Part shown: positions 8,663 to 22,132 of the stretch, piece after piece
Layout of the letters: each line of letters starts with the position of its first letter
Position numbering within the stretch: position 1 is the stretch's first letter
Assembly (NCBI GenBank): GCA_038496445.1
Contig: JALMLS010000627.1
Location: 1-64,000 of the forward strand
Reading direction: 5' to 3'
Source of the DNA: Trichosphaerium sp. ATCC 40318
Lineage: Eukaryota; Discosea; Flabellinia; Trichosidae
Length of the DNA: 64,000 nucleotides
Position numbers and translations under genes: made by a program
Notes under the pieces: model-generated
Databases searched by the model: none
What the model was told of the DNA's origin: nothing
The model's input: the letters and a program-made list of their open reading frames with translations, nothing else

Positions 8663-11600
8663 TTATTTTACATCGGGGCGGAAGGCGCGCAACGCAGCGA
8701 GGCAACACTGTGCAACGCCAGGCTGGCTAAAATTCATAATGGTGCGCCGAGAAGAGGCGGTGTCTGTTGATACTCTACTGATCTGTATCGACATTTCTGA
8801 AATCTTGGAGAACGTCAACTGCATAGGATTGGTCACTCTGTAAATAACAGTGTCGCTCTCTACAAGCACAACGCCAACTGAGGGATTGACGAGCAATACG
8901 CTCGGCGGGCTAGGGAAAACTTGCCAGTTGCTATCGCCGTTCGCAATCTTGTCTTGATATTTTAGCAGAGCATAAACCGCTGGCCTTCGCAAACGTCGTG
9001 GTCGCTTCCTGGTTGGTATAAACCCCTCAACTGCGAGTACTGCCTTACTCGTGTTTGAGACAAGATCCAATGCGCCCTCTACGATAAAATAATGAGATAT
9101 AGCCAATTGGTTTTAAAATCATGAGTTGCCGTGCCTAGCGGTCGTGTAACAACCCCTGTCAATCCTCGCATTAGGCCCCAAGCGAATCCTGTCAGACCAT
9201 TTTGTGCCGTGCCAATTACAGGCTCTGTTGGGTTATTTGTGAGTGCATGGTAAAAATCAAATCATTACTATCGAACCTTCAACTAAACCAACAACTGCAT
9301 CGCCAATAGCATAAACAAATTGTGTAACGCCGCCCGTCACCAGGCCACTAAAGGTCGGTATTTCATTAGTGGAGCTTGACCGCCTAAAGATTACTGTAAG
9401 ACACGTGACACGTGTTGTAGACAAGTTGTTTGTGCCTGCGCCGAGGTGATGCCTGTTTAAGCAGCCTTGAAGCACCTACAAGTAAAAAAGTGAGCTAATG
9501 AGATACATGCTTTGTTCTGTACTCTCTGAGAATCCACCCACGGATGAAAAAATGCCGGCGGACGCATTCCTACACTAACATTACAATGCGAAGCACTCAT
9601 AAATATTTGTACCGCAAAAGGGACTCAGTGCCATAGTAAGTGCCTTGCATAAACCCTGTGATACCATTCCGCATTCCCCTAGACAAACTGCGTCAGTCTT
9701 GCGCATTGAGGTACAAGCACGGTACTGGATAGGCATTATGCAAAAGTCTGAGAGGCCTGTGGATATGCGACGCAAAATCAAAACTGGATTGCCTAGCAGC
9801 TCGAGAGAACCAAGAAGTGCTGGTGATTTGGAAGCGAGATCGTGAAAGTACTTGTCAACAAAGTGTTGCAGTAAAAAAGGCACGTCTGTGGTGTTGTCAA
9901 GTATTGACACTGCATCAAAGGCGATCCACGTGTCACGCAATGAGAGCGTGCGCCATGTTACCGTGAGATATATTTCTATTCTTGAAACGTGCAATTCTGA
10001 TATCTGCAACACAAATTTGTTGTACCAACGCTCTGGACCAACGATTGCCTGGTATTGTGGTCGCGGTCGACGTCTGTTCTCTGTTGTTTCCTCGTTTCGT
10101 GACATGCGTAAAGGCAAGTGCTGTATCCATGACATGACCATGGCGTCTGTAATATACACTGAAAATTCGCCAATGAGAACGTCAAAAGATTTTACACGCA
10201 AAATTCTTGCTTCCGTGTATGGGTGCAACGACGACTGTGCTATACATGATACAGAAACCCCTTGCTGTTGGGTATCATCACGATGAGACGCCTGCCGTGT
10301 ACACATCACCACAGGGAAGTGCTGTTGCTGGTCGTGTTGCTGTAGGGCGGGTTGTCCATCATCAATTGAGTAGTTATCGACCTGCACCGCACTCATTCGA
10401 ACTGATGTCCCATACTCCGTCACACTGTGCCCACTTTCTGTTGCTGTGATTGTGCGTTTGGTGTCTAGGTCAATGTGTCAGTTGACCATTACTAATGCAC
10501 GTGCCAATACGGTAAAAAATAAATAGTAAACTTGGTGTTGCGTACGTGCAGCCAGAGCTGTCAGAACAATATTTAAAAACTCTTGTTGGTCGTGCAGCAA
10601 GGAAACAGAAAGCGATCCAATACTCGCTCTAAACGAGTATTCCCAACCAATGTTGGATGTTGCAGGCACTGTTTCGAGTTCCTTTTTCGTGTCTTTGACA
10701 TCACCGTGCCTGATTACGACTACATTCAGCGTCCCCATCATCTTAGAAGAAAAAGGGTAAGGATAGGGCACCAATAGTATTACGTTACTCACCATGGACT
10801 TGTGTTCTGCATAAAATGGAGCCTCTAGCACCACGTCCTGTTGTCGGCCAATCTTGAGTGTGCCAAGAGGCTCCATCGACGACAACTGTACGGATATGGA
10901 GCACGTGTTGCCTTCTTGAACAATCCAAGACTTCCATTGACCCGCTCTCAGTGGAGCCGTGAGTGCAGTAGACATCAAAAAGAGGTCGTAAGGAGAGCGG
11001 TTGTCAACAATAAAAGTAGGCACATTTTTTTCAGACAGATATGTAGTCATTATACGGCTGTGCTCCACGCTGTTGCAGGATATCAATGCAGACCCTGAAT
11101 GTATTGGTAGAGTAGTGTCAAGTGATGCACTTAAATCAAGCGTCGCGGTTTGATTAGGCACATCTACAGCCGCCACTGAGAGCTAGGGGAGGTACAAATG
11201 TGAGTACAGGATTTACATGCCAATTCAGTTTAGCGTACTGCGGTGTTAAGTGCGTGAAGACGCTTAGGTACCCATCCTGATGGAAAGATAGACTTTCCAG
11301 GTTCAACTAAGAAATTGATGGGTTAGCTAGCTGACTGAGGTAAACAACAATTGCCTAACCTTGCCAACTCCTATTTGTGCCAACAGACGTCAATACCAGC
11401 TTCTTGTTGGTTGCATTGATGACAGCGTATCTATGGCGGATATACACGTCAATCGAGAATCCGTCACCTGGCTTTGATACAGCTACACGCAGGACGTATT
11501 GATGATAGTCACCAGATTGGTTACTTCTCAAGGTTAATATCTTGTCGTCGATACTGTGCTGCACGTTGATGGGATTGGACCAATAGTCTGATGGTGTTGT

Positions 11601-14600
11601 ACGCACACCGGCGTAGTGTCTAGCGAGGGATATTGTGTTTCCTTTCCAGTCGGCAGGTGACTCCCGTTCAGCAGCAACTTGTATCTGTTCTCCACTCTCA
11701 GTTTTTATCCAAAAGTTATGCTGTGTCATGTTGAATATGCAATATCTAACTGACAAGTAAATGTCGGTGTAGTCTACCCTCACGCTCAATGCCACTATGT
11801 TATGATTGATTGAAAGCGTGGTTTGGTGTATTGATTGCTTTTTGGCTACCAGATATGGGATGGATAAGCGTTCGGTCCATGAATCTGACGAATCTTCACC
11901 AGGCATGCCAATGAAGAAGGAAAAATTGTGTTGATCGAGGTGGGCCAACGGCTCTGAAATCTCGGTGACGTTGAAGTGCGACTGTGCAGGCAGCTGTACT
12001 GTATTCTTTGGCTCTACAACCATGTGTCAACCGAAGAAAGAGATGGTAGGTATTTGATTGGTTGGTAGGTACCTTTGTGATACTTGAGGAACATGGGCAA
12101 TGAACATAGATTATGAATGCAAAAAAGCGGCGAAAAACTAACCAAGTGGTGCCCATGAATGTTCTTTACCAGCGATACTCTGAACATAACCTAGAAACTA
12201 TGTGGGCATGACTGATTTTTTCAGGAACAACGTACTTGTTTATGAGTGTCTTTATCGGGCACGTGGACAGCAACATTGGAACACCTTCTATCCAGCGATA
12301 TTGGTGCTGACCAGTCCGCGTGGACGCCTGTCTTGTGCGCAAATCCTGTAAATTTGGCAATGTTCGGCAGTATAACCCCAGCAGATGAACCTGCGTTAAT
12401 ACACATTGACAAGAAGGTTGAGTTAGGCTGTTGTATATCGATTTCGCTCTAATACTTATGGTGAATAAAGAAACGACCACTCATTGTGCTGCACAAAAGC
12501 GTACGAGTAAGCAAACACTAATGTCTGTGTTAGTGTCATTGGAGAACACGACGGTTCCACGAATGTACACGTGCACACAATCCCCATCATCAACCTGACA
12601 TAAATTGATTAGAGTTTAAAGGACATGCTGTGTACCTGTGTGAATACTCTGACAGGTACCCTCTCGTCATTGCATCGCATGTCTATGTTCATTTTTTGTG
12701 TCTGTGCTGATAATGACACGCCACTCTCTGGTAGAACACTTCCAGGGAGCCACAATCCTAGCTCCTAAGAAAATCTAGTTAGCACATAAAAACAAACAAA
12801 CTAAAAAATTTTGGAAGTGGATTTTGTGTTCTAATGCTTGTAAACCAGGCATCATTGAATTGCGTGCGTTTTGTGTCTGATCAGTGCTTCTTGAGCGCCA
12901 CATATAACGTGTGGACGTGTGTGCATCGATTGATAAGCGTTCATCTGTATTGATTTGTCCATAGCACACTTTGGATGTTGTCTGATTGTGAATGACGTAT
13001 CTCTGGATGGCAAAGGTTTCCGTTTGATGAAGGTCAGCAAGCTGTTTGACGAGCAATCTACCAGTGGCTATAATGGCTTTGTCTATCTCAAATTCGAATT
13101 GATCAGTCTCTATTGCGCCTCTAAACAATCGTTTCTATATGATGTTAATAGTGTATCAATCCAAGAAGCAGTACCAATGGCGATACACTTGTTGAGAATT
13201 TAAAAGTGAGCGGATGGCCTTGAAGGACGGGTTCGTATGTCAAATCGCTAAAATTGACCACTTGCACATCTACAGACGTGGTGACTTTCCCTGTATTCTC
13301 TATGCGCTGTTGTAAGTGGTAGTGTTTTCAATATTGCAAAAAAACCTGAAGGATAAGGCGTTCATCTATGGAACAATGCTTCAACACCGTAAATGATGTT
13401 TGGTTCGCTCTGATGACCAGAATTTCTTCTGACGTGGCGCTTCCTACTCGAATGGATGCCATTGGTAGATCCAAAACGGCGTGTTTGTATGAGTCGTTAG
13501 GAAGGTGACATGATTCGATACAAAATTTATCGACAAGATACTCAGGTTTACAATCGCTAAAATCGTATTTAGGATAAATTACGAATTGATAATGCCTCCA
13601 CGCACATGTCTGTTTTTGCCACAATGAGTTGCCACTTGTAGCTCATCTTACTGGCAGGTCTCCAAGTTTGCGTGTCGCCGCTAAGTATAAATTAAACTGC
13701 AACAAGCGCTACAATGAAGGACCGCACGTTTGTCGATCGAAGGGTGTATCTACGTCTTCCCAGGCATCATTAATGATATCCCAACAACGTAATTTGATGG
13801 ACATTGGATTGCGTGTCTGTACTTTGTCATGGAGTAATGTGATCTTCGAAATCCCGCGGATGCACGAATATCGCCATGCGAACCAGCGTTGATCGCCTTC
13901 AGACGAAAACGAAATATGCCTAGCGCGTGGCGGTACACCAATTTGCCTCATGAACGTAAAATTGAGTTGTTTTAATGTTTCCAATACTATTTCCTGTTGG
14001 GCATAACTCTTCACACGTCTCTCTTCGTCAATTTTAAGACCTGATAGCACGTTATAGTATGATTCAAGAGCATCCTTCATTTCAATGGCCAGAAATAGGT
14101 TTATAGGCGCCGGTGATGACACGTGAACCCTCAAATTAGTAGGAAGGAGATCGTGTGATTCTGTGTGTAGATTTATATCTAGACTCATTGGACTTTCAAC
14201 TATTTGCCAGATCTTACTTCTCCAGTGCAACGCTATTACGACATGAGTGCAAGGCGTGCACATATGCAGGAAATAAAAGAGGTTACGTACCTGTGGTGAC
14301 AGTTGATAAGTTGAATTGGTACTCTTGTGCACGTCCTTACAATTAATTAGTCCAATTTGTATGGTAATAGCTGACTGAGTACCCGTATCACGCGCGCCAC
14401 CAGTAGGCACAGACGTCATAAAGCCTGAAGCAACTCGTGTTTCTATTACTGTGTCGGTACCCACACTCAAATTTGCGCCAATTTTATCAAACACGAGTTT
14501 GTACGATACAAGCACCTCTGATCTATTCTGGCGTTTACCCTTTGGTATCTTGCCTCTCTAAAAGTGTGTTACGATAGGTAAGTGAAAAGCACAACGCACT

Positions 14601-17600
14601 TTAATATGTTTTGTAAATGCAACAAGAGGAGCGATATACTCCATTGGTACATTTATTAAAAATCCACCAACTACCAAAGTGACGGATGTGAGATCAGTAG
14701 CTCTTGTGCCTGTAACTTCAATTGAAACCGCTGTATCAAAGAACATAAGTGGAATACTATATCATATGTACCCGCTTACCTTGGCCATCAAAGTTGAGTA
14801 TTGTCTCGCCAGCACCTTGTTTATTCAGCTACTTACGTGAAAACTGGGATGCGTACCATTTGATATGACTATGTTTGGTAAGCTTATAACGCTTTTTGTG
14901 GCCGTTGAAAGTACAGTCGCATTAATTGAAATAGCTTTCATTTTAGCCATTAATACTAGTGTATCGTCCACCACAGTATCCACGTTAAACGCTGCTATCG
15001 AGCAGGTAGCTTCCAGTCGCACGTTCGATAGTACTTTATCTTTCCGTAACTGCTGTTGACTTGGCTGCGATAGAGTTGATCTACCACTACTAGAGTGCTA
15101 CAGTTATGTCTTTATAGCAAAAAAAGCTAGAATATACCTGGAGGAAGGCAGGCATGATAGGATGCCAAGTAAAGTATCGGCATTGACGTCAAGTGTGATG
15201 GCATCAACTTGAGTATCGGCCACCATAAACAAAGGAGCACCGCCATCTGTTGCCCTTGCAATTGTACCGTGAGCATGGCCTCTAACGCCTACCGGCTTTC
15301 GCAAGAAACTATTTCTAGTCATTCCTCTTTTGGTACTATTTAATAACACGAGTTAACGCACGTGTTTGTTTGGCCATCAGAAGTCACATCTACTTTGCTA
15401 ACATTTGCGTTCAGCTTGAGCTCTAATTCAGCTTCGTTCTTTGCAACAACGTGTTTACTATGACACGCCAGGGACCCTTTAGTCGTTGATATAACGAGAC
15501 TATTGTTTCCTTGGCGCAGATGAAGGTGAACTGCAAAAATAAAACCGTGAGATGTAGAACAAGACATAACTATTTAAAATACCTCCATTTGTTGACGCTT
15601 CCACGTCGACTAGAGTTGCACCGAATACTTGCTGCAATATACGCAGAGAGGATTTAGATGGTGGCTTCTTTTTTTGTTTTGAGAGCGCAAGGCCAGGTAT
15701 TTTAATGACTTGCGAAAGATCAATAGCCAATTCAGGAATTGCCACAACCACACTACAACTTGCTATGCTAGAGTGATCGTGTGCAAACGTGACATCACAA
15801 GTAATAGCTCCACTTTGGGACTGTGAAGGTATCCACGCAATTGGCGTAGACCCACTCTTTGCAGCCGTTTTGTCTTTGTTTGGGAATTCCACAAAAAGGG
15901 ATGGATGCACCAACGCAAACACATACTTCATTGTACGCAATGTGTCTGATTCCAAGGCGATGTGGAGTGACACCCAACTGGCAATGACCACGCCTTAACA
16001 AAAATCGTTAGGACAGTTGCTAAATATTGGATCATGTACCGTCAGGTAGGTCCAGTCTACAGGCCATCCGTGGCACCTGCAACTTGAAAGTAAATCCGGC
16101 GGATGCTTGTTTAAATCCAACTGGAATCACGTTGGCACTGACTTGATCACTGGCATTTGGTAGGTATTTGACAATGTCGCGGACAACGTCTATCAAAGAT
16201 GGGGAAATGGTCATGTCAATGGGCGTTAAGGCTACGTCCGTAGCTACAAGTTTGCCTGTCTTGTGTATAGATGCATCTAAAGTCAATTCTTTCAAAAAAT
16301 TGAATGGCGGTCGTTTCCTGGTTTGCTGTGATGCTCCTGAGTAGCCAACAAGACCTACAATGCCCATTGTAATCGACAAAGAATCTTGCGACAGTGCAAA
16401 CGCTTTTGCCATTTCAATACGAACTCCACGGGTGGCAAAGCAAACTTGAAGTGAGCCTACACCTATAGTGATGTGATTGGACGCTACCATGTGCATCTAG
16501 AAATTTGAGTTAACCCTGATATGATTTTAAGCAAAGAGCACACTGAGTACCATCTTAAAAACTCGGTTTATAGATCCAACTAACACTTCTAGAATCAGTT
16601 GCTTGCTGCGCTTGCGTGTGAATGATACAGATGACATTATGACATCCAAGAGCGGTAATGGAGATAGTATAGTGTTTCCAACAGATGCAACGGTCCTGCT
16701 TGGATTCAAGCGATCCCCTGTGTATTCTATAGATAAGTAATGAGAGCTTCCAACCGCTGACCTAGAGGTGCCATTACATTAATACAATAAATCTAAAAGT
16801 GAGTAGCATACCCAATCAAAACTTGTTCAGTATTGCTTGTAACAGAGACATCTTCAATAGAAATTCTGAGTGTTGTAAGTGCCCCGTTTTTGTCAATTTT
16901 GAGTTCGAAGCTGAGGCCTGACACCGATGACTGCAGCACTTGATCATTCAAATCATCGTTTAACATAACAGGCTTTCCTCTTAGGTGTTGTATAAGACCC
17001 TTTAAAACCGTATCAGCGTATACAGGGATTTTAGTGCCCACTTGATAGGAAAACATACCACCAATACTGCTACAATACGCCCTGATACTTGCACTTTGGT
17101 TAACGTTGTGCGCAGCGTGTATGATTTACTATATGCCCTTTCCTTGTTTGCTTCGCCAATGTACTTGGTCCACTCGAAATCCAGGTCTAGATCGGGTATC
17201 ACCTGGAATCTGGTAGGTGACTGACATGGCATTAGTTGGATTGGATTGCGATCACTGGTTGTTTGCGTACATTAGGAATGCCAATGAGTCCACCATTTAC
17301 ATGTGTTGTTGTTATGTGGTAGGTTCGGTACTTGGACTTGCTCCCCATCTCAAATTTAAAACTCCCAACGTTGCCATAGATAGTGTATTTTGCTATACGC
17401 GTTTCTAATTTACTGTTGAGCAATACAACACGTGATAATAGTCAAGGATGATAAAACAAAAAACTAGTAAAATGTTCTCAAAAGGATATTTACTGCCAGA
17501 GGGCTACTAGGTACAACCGGTGACGAAGAATATTCCAGTACATCGGAGGGAGGGATAAAAAACGAAATAAGAGCTAATAATATGGCGTGGATGTAGTGAA

Positions 17601-19408
17601 CGGCGATGTTTTCAACGCGAACATCCAATTTCTTCTGCTTTTTCCTAAGAATGCAGCATTGGTACGACGGATACTGACGCAATTATTCGTACCCTGCCTC
17701 CATAAACGAACAGTATGCCACTTGAAAAGCTGCTTCGGGTGCGCTACCATCGCTTTATAGCGTTAGATGATATAAAAAGAGCAAACGCACAGGCAATCTA
17801 CTATCAACTCGTCCGAATTTAAAGTTCCACTTTGCAACGATGCGGTGACATTCATTGCTCCTTGTCCTACTAACGCATAATAAGAAAAAATAAGAAGAGT
17901 GGAGTAGGATACCCAAGTCTATTGCCAAGGCGAATTCTGATCCTTTGAGGACCAATGGAGGTTGATACGCTTTTCCTAGGTCAATGACTAATTCCACATC
18001 TTTAATTTGGATGCTTATTATCTTTCCAGTTGGGCCAGTGTAGCTTCAAAACAGTTGGTGGTGTGCTTTACCATTAAACAAATACTGTTAATTCACGCAC
18101 GCGTTTGATTCGGGATTCTGCACCCACGACCAGGCCCACGACGACCACGATGCATCAGCAACGTCGACAGCTGTTGAGACCAGCTCTTTGTTAATTGTAG
18201 CAGTATCACTTACGGCGGGATTAGAGGATGTAGTGGATATGTTAATGAGAGACACTATGAACATGTAGAGAGAATCAATCATTGTTTTGTCAATCCGCGC
18301 AGCCAGCTTGGCAATTATAACTTCGACCACTAATTTGTATGGTTTGCCTTGGTATAATAATGCCTGTGGTGGCTCGTCACTATCTGTTTCCTGTTTTGCT
18401 ATCCCCTTTTGAAAGGCAAGGTTCACTTGTACTTGCAATTGCGTTACAGCAGGCCCTTTGGGTTTGTAAGTGACTTGAACGAGGTACACTAGGGTGGTAC
18501 CACTAGGATTGGAGAGACTGCTAGATACAGACAACCCGGATAAGGCGATGGATTTGCGCCAGATATTGGACGGTCCAGGATCCTACTGGCAACTTAACTG
18601 AGAGCCTCATGAGCTAATGCGTACGCAAAACTTGCAATTCCATTGCTCATCTGTTGATCTCACGGTAAGTGCATCTATTGTGTACGTCATTACGCCCATT
18701 CCTTGTTCTGACATGTCATACTTCAAAATCAAATTCTTGACATCGACAGTTACCTCAAGTAATTTAATAAGCACGGGATCACAATGGTTTGATACTTACA
18801 TTAGACGCAATCTGATTCAACCATGATTTGACCCAAGTAGGGAATGCCCAAATAGAGGCATCGACTTCTACCTTGTGTTAACTATACCTTTCCAATTAGA
18901 AGAGCTTTACCTTGTTGTATTGTTTCCTTGCTAACTGTCTCGTTGTTATTTGTGGGCCTCACTATAAACTCTAGCGTGTTCAGTACAACCTACGGAATTG
19001 TGTTAAGATGAATGACACGCGATTATACAATGATGGAAATGTCACCTTCACCGGGTTTGACTGCAGCGACGCCCAGGGTACAACTAGCTCCAAGTGTTTT
19101 ATTTTACCTGACACGAACTCCAATCCATTTACAATTTCATTCAGAGCTACAGGTGTTAGCACGCCTGTAGTTTTTATGACCCCTTGTACGCACTCTCAAC
19201 TTTAACTTCTAACGAGTTAAGGCTTACGTGACCGCCTACGCTTTAATTACGCGACAAAACACTTGATTTAGAAAAAACGTTACCCCATAACGACACATTG
19301 TAATCTGGTAAATGCTACATACGTATTAAACGCGTTCACGGGCGACAACGGTACCTTGATGTATTTGTCGACGTATTGTAATATTAACGGCGCTAAATAG
19401 CTCTCCAT
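8663..19408 (-). CDS. VPS13: VPS13-family bridge-type lipid transfer protein
   Basis: The 5' exon (ATG at 19406-19408) gives MESYLAPLILQYVDKYIK. After one intron it joins HLPDYNVSLWGG, then HVSLNSLEVKVE: the N-terminal chorein helix and its WGG turn. The middle contains LVVPWASLQSNPVKVTF. Further on are repeated beta-rich segments typical of the family's hydrophobic groove, a VAB/SHR-type region around 11,000-13,700 (FSFFIGMPGEDSSDSW, VRYCIFNMTQHNFWI), and the VQVDNYSIDDGQP / FPVVMCTR block near 10,300. It ends VLAVEGFIPTRKRPRR ... LRAFRPDVK. Dozens of short introns are present; the protein is roughly 3,000 residues. VPS13 proteins move phospholipids between membranes at contact sites. Individual exon limits were not all resolved, and a split into two genes cannot be wholly excluded. 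Confidence 0.88.
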
Positions 19409-19542
19409 TTCACCAGAAGCGCATTTTTCGATACAAACCTCGTTGTAGCGTGGAGCGTGATGACACGGAGAAAGAATGACTTAAAATCGTCGCTTTTTTT
19501 TTTGAAAAGCAACAATAAGCGCTTAAACTAACGAAACTCGCA
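19409..19542. promoter_or_regulatory. Divergent promoter region (VPS13 / WDR74-NSA1)
   Basis: 134 bp between opposite ATGs, including a TTTTTTTTTT run near 19493-19502. No named element recognised. Confidence 0.4.
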
Positions 19543-21032
19543 ATGAGTCGCCAAGGTTTACAAGTATGCACAGGCTCATTAACAGGAATGGTAAAATTTA
19601 CAGATTTACAAACGTATGGTCAAAGAGGGCAATATGGGCGGGCGAATAAAGCCAAGGAGGTCATAGGTACTATTTTACAACATCAACTAAGCTGAGAAAT
19701 TTGTTACAAGGTATTTGTAAGGTAAAGCTCTTAATTACGCGTAATTTACAATATAACATTGGTGCAGCACGCTCCAGAGTCACTTTTGGTGTCATTCAAA
19801 GACACAACCGTTATCAAGATAAATACAAGAACACTGGAAGCGCAAAAGGTACCTCTGCAACTTGACAGCAGCGTGCGCACACTTTGTAAAACGCACCCTC
19901 TGGGCGACAGCAGCACAGCAGTAGAGTACGCACAATTTTCACGTGCAATGTTTCGTAGCATACTAAATTTTCGTTTTGCTGTACAGCCGCATACTCACTC
20001 TCAGTGGTGAAAAAACGTGCCATTGTTCCGTTTTGTCTACGACTACAGGTGAACCGATTGTGCAGTGGAACGTTAAAAAAAAGTATCCAATCAGCTGTTC
20101 CGCTGTAACATACGACCACAGATCCCTATTCATTGGTGGAAGGGATCAGACTGGTGGTGTTGTAGACATAGAAACGCAAGAGCTTTTGCTAAGCTGTAGA
20201 AATGTGGCGAAAACTAATCTTGGCAACCCTGTAAAAATATGGGACAGAGACGCTGAGTGGCTGCCTGACAGCTCATCTATATTTCGAACATGTACAGGCT
20301 TCGTACCAGAGGTTAGGACCTATGACTTAAGAGTAAAAAGGCCACCGGTGTATCGCTATAGGCTAGATATAGACGAGGTCGACAACTTAACATTGCTCCG
20401 ACACAGTCCAGATGTACGTTATATTACACGTTTAAGCTGAGGGGAGGCTGCTTCCCTTGGCGAACCAAGGTGGCACATTCTCACAATCTACGAAGGGTAA
20501 CACAATGGCTGTATCATGTAACAAAGGCAGAATGTATCTCCTTGGTACGCTATTTATTACTGAGTGTAGTAGCAATACAAGAGCGCTAATCGAAACCAAC
20601 GCTATCTAGATGCTAGAAAACCTGAGGCTTTTAAGATAGCTGGTAGGCTACAACAACCACTTGGAAGTCTACGTGATGGTATATTCAGCCCAAAGGCAGA
20701 CATATTTGTGGCGGTTGGGCTTGATAGGTTCTTGTATATTTTTGACACTAAAAAGCACCGCCTCATAAAGAAGATGTACATGAAGCAAATGTTGTCCAGA
20801 GTTTGCTGGATAGATTCACCTGACGATGACAGCAGCGATGAAGAGGATGACGACAGTACAAAAACATGATTATACGTTAACGGGTAATACTAACGGCTTT
20901 GCAGGTGAGGTAGACGAAGAGGAGCGCGATGAACTATGGGACGACTTACCAAAAGTTGGATATAAACGATCAAGAAGTGGTGACACGCCAACCAGAAACA
21001 AAAAACAAAAGAAAGAACGCATACAAAAGTAA
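19543..21032 (+). CDS. WDR74/NSA1-like WD40 ribosome-assembly factor
   Basis: It starts MSRQGLQVCTGSLTGMVKF, a WD-blade strand. Later exons carry LLVSFKDTTVIKINTRT, SCSAVTYDHRSLFIGG, DAEWLPDSSSIFRTCTGF, PEVRTYDLRVKRPPVYRY, GNTMAVSCNKGRMYLL, PLGSLRDGIFSPKADIFVAV and LDRFLYIFDTKKHRL. The tail has acidic DDDSSDEEDDD, then DELWDDLPKVGYKRS and a Lys-rich end (NKKQKKERIQK). This order matches WDR74/Nsa1, which acts in nucleolar pre-60S assembly. At least six introns. The stop after TRLS (20,440) is read as intronic because the next blade resumes at GNTMAVS. Confidence 0.85.
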
Positions 21033-21133
21033 TCAAAATAGCAGAAAGCCCAAAATTCCTACTTGTAATAATATAAAATCCAACAACCAAGAAAAAAAAA
21101 GTCTTACAAATTCATAACTCGTTTGTGACAACA

Positions 21134-21911
21134 ATGCTACGTGTGGCTCTCAGACAACGAATTCCGGCAGGAACACAGTGTACATTTAACTCTGATACAA
21201 CTGCTGTGGCGTACACGCCCTCTGCTGACAAAGCCGAATCAAAACGCAAAGTAGCAGGATTATACCGCAAGGTACTAATAAAGCAACCTGGGTGATAATT
21301 AAAGGTTTTAATAGATATTGAAAGAAGGTCCAGGCCTATTAATGAAATACCAAGTTAGAACTTCATTAGCATACTTTAGACGCCGTGTGCGAGCAGATTT
21401 TTTCAAGCACAGAAATGTAGCCAGGTACGCAACAAATTGGTAAACTAGCTCATTACAAGGTAGTACACACATTGTCGATAGATTGGTTCACCAAGGTAGG
21501 ACTAAACACTTAAATTGATTCTGACAGCGTTAAAAACACCAAACCAAGTCAAGAGTTGCAACAACGCTGAAAAAAGAAGCTGTAACACCTTTTTTTCGTG
21601 ACGCTTTTTTTTTATTGAAATGATCTTCAACTTCCATGTACTGATCCACCACAGCAACTTGCGAACTTCTAGAAGCCCAAGAACTACTTTGGAGTACTGC
21701 TCATGTGTTGAGGTAAGACACAATGTTGAAGTATGCTATGACATTAACACGTCATTTGTTAAAAGGTACCTATACCCAGAAGAGTACGATAAGGGCGCCA
21801 AACCAGATGAAATGATGAGAAACTTTATTGCAACCATGCAGGTATGTCATGTGACCAATTATCAGGTCATACTTTGATTGTCGTTAACGCTTCTTTAAGG
21901 AAAATGCGTAA
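21134..21911 (+). CDS. LYR-motif mitochondrial protein
   Basis: Exon 1 (ATG 21134) gives MLRVALRQRIPAGTQCTF and ends VAGLYRK. A GTACTA intron joins to ILKEGPGLLMKYQVRTSLAY and FRRRVRADFFKHRNVA. Later exons give CELLEAQELLWSTAHVLRYL and PEEYDKGAKPDEMMRNFIAT, ending MQENA*. The LYR tripeptide followed by basic helices and a Phe is the signature of LYRM proteins, which contact Nfs1/ACP or act in complex assembly. The basic N-terminus fits a mitochondrial presequence. The subtype is not assigned. One junction (around 21,430-21,650) is uncertain. Confidence 0.7.
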
Positions 21912-22132
21912 TTACACTAAAATCAACGCCCTGTGTCGCTAACTTTGTACAAAAATTTTATATAACTCGCACCTGCTATTCATATCAAGTAATAAAGAAT
22001 GACAAGTGTCAGCATTCTGTGCATGTCGCTATTAGAGGAAAATTCGCAAATAAAAAATAAATTCATAGCAAATACTGACTTAACATAAAATATTTGACGT
22101 AGAAATACTAGCCAGAAACCACATTAAACAAC
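21912..22132. other. Intergenic spacer, no gene seen
   Basis: AT-rich 221 bp between the LYR gene and the PheRS gene; it presumably holds the PheRS promoter. Confidence 0.4.

Noticed and set aside
9852-10286. Plus-strand 144-codon open frame
   Set aside because: It lies antisense to a clear VPS13 exon (VQVDNYSIDDGQP) and shows no family resemblance.
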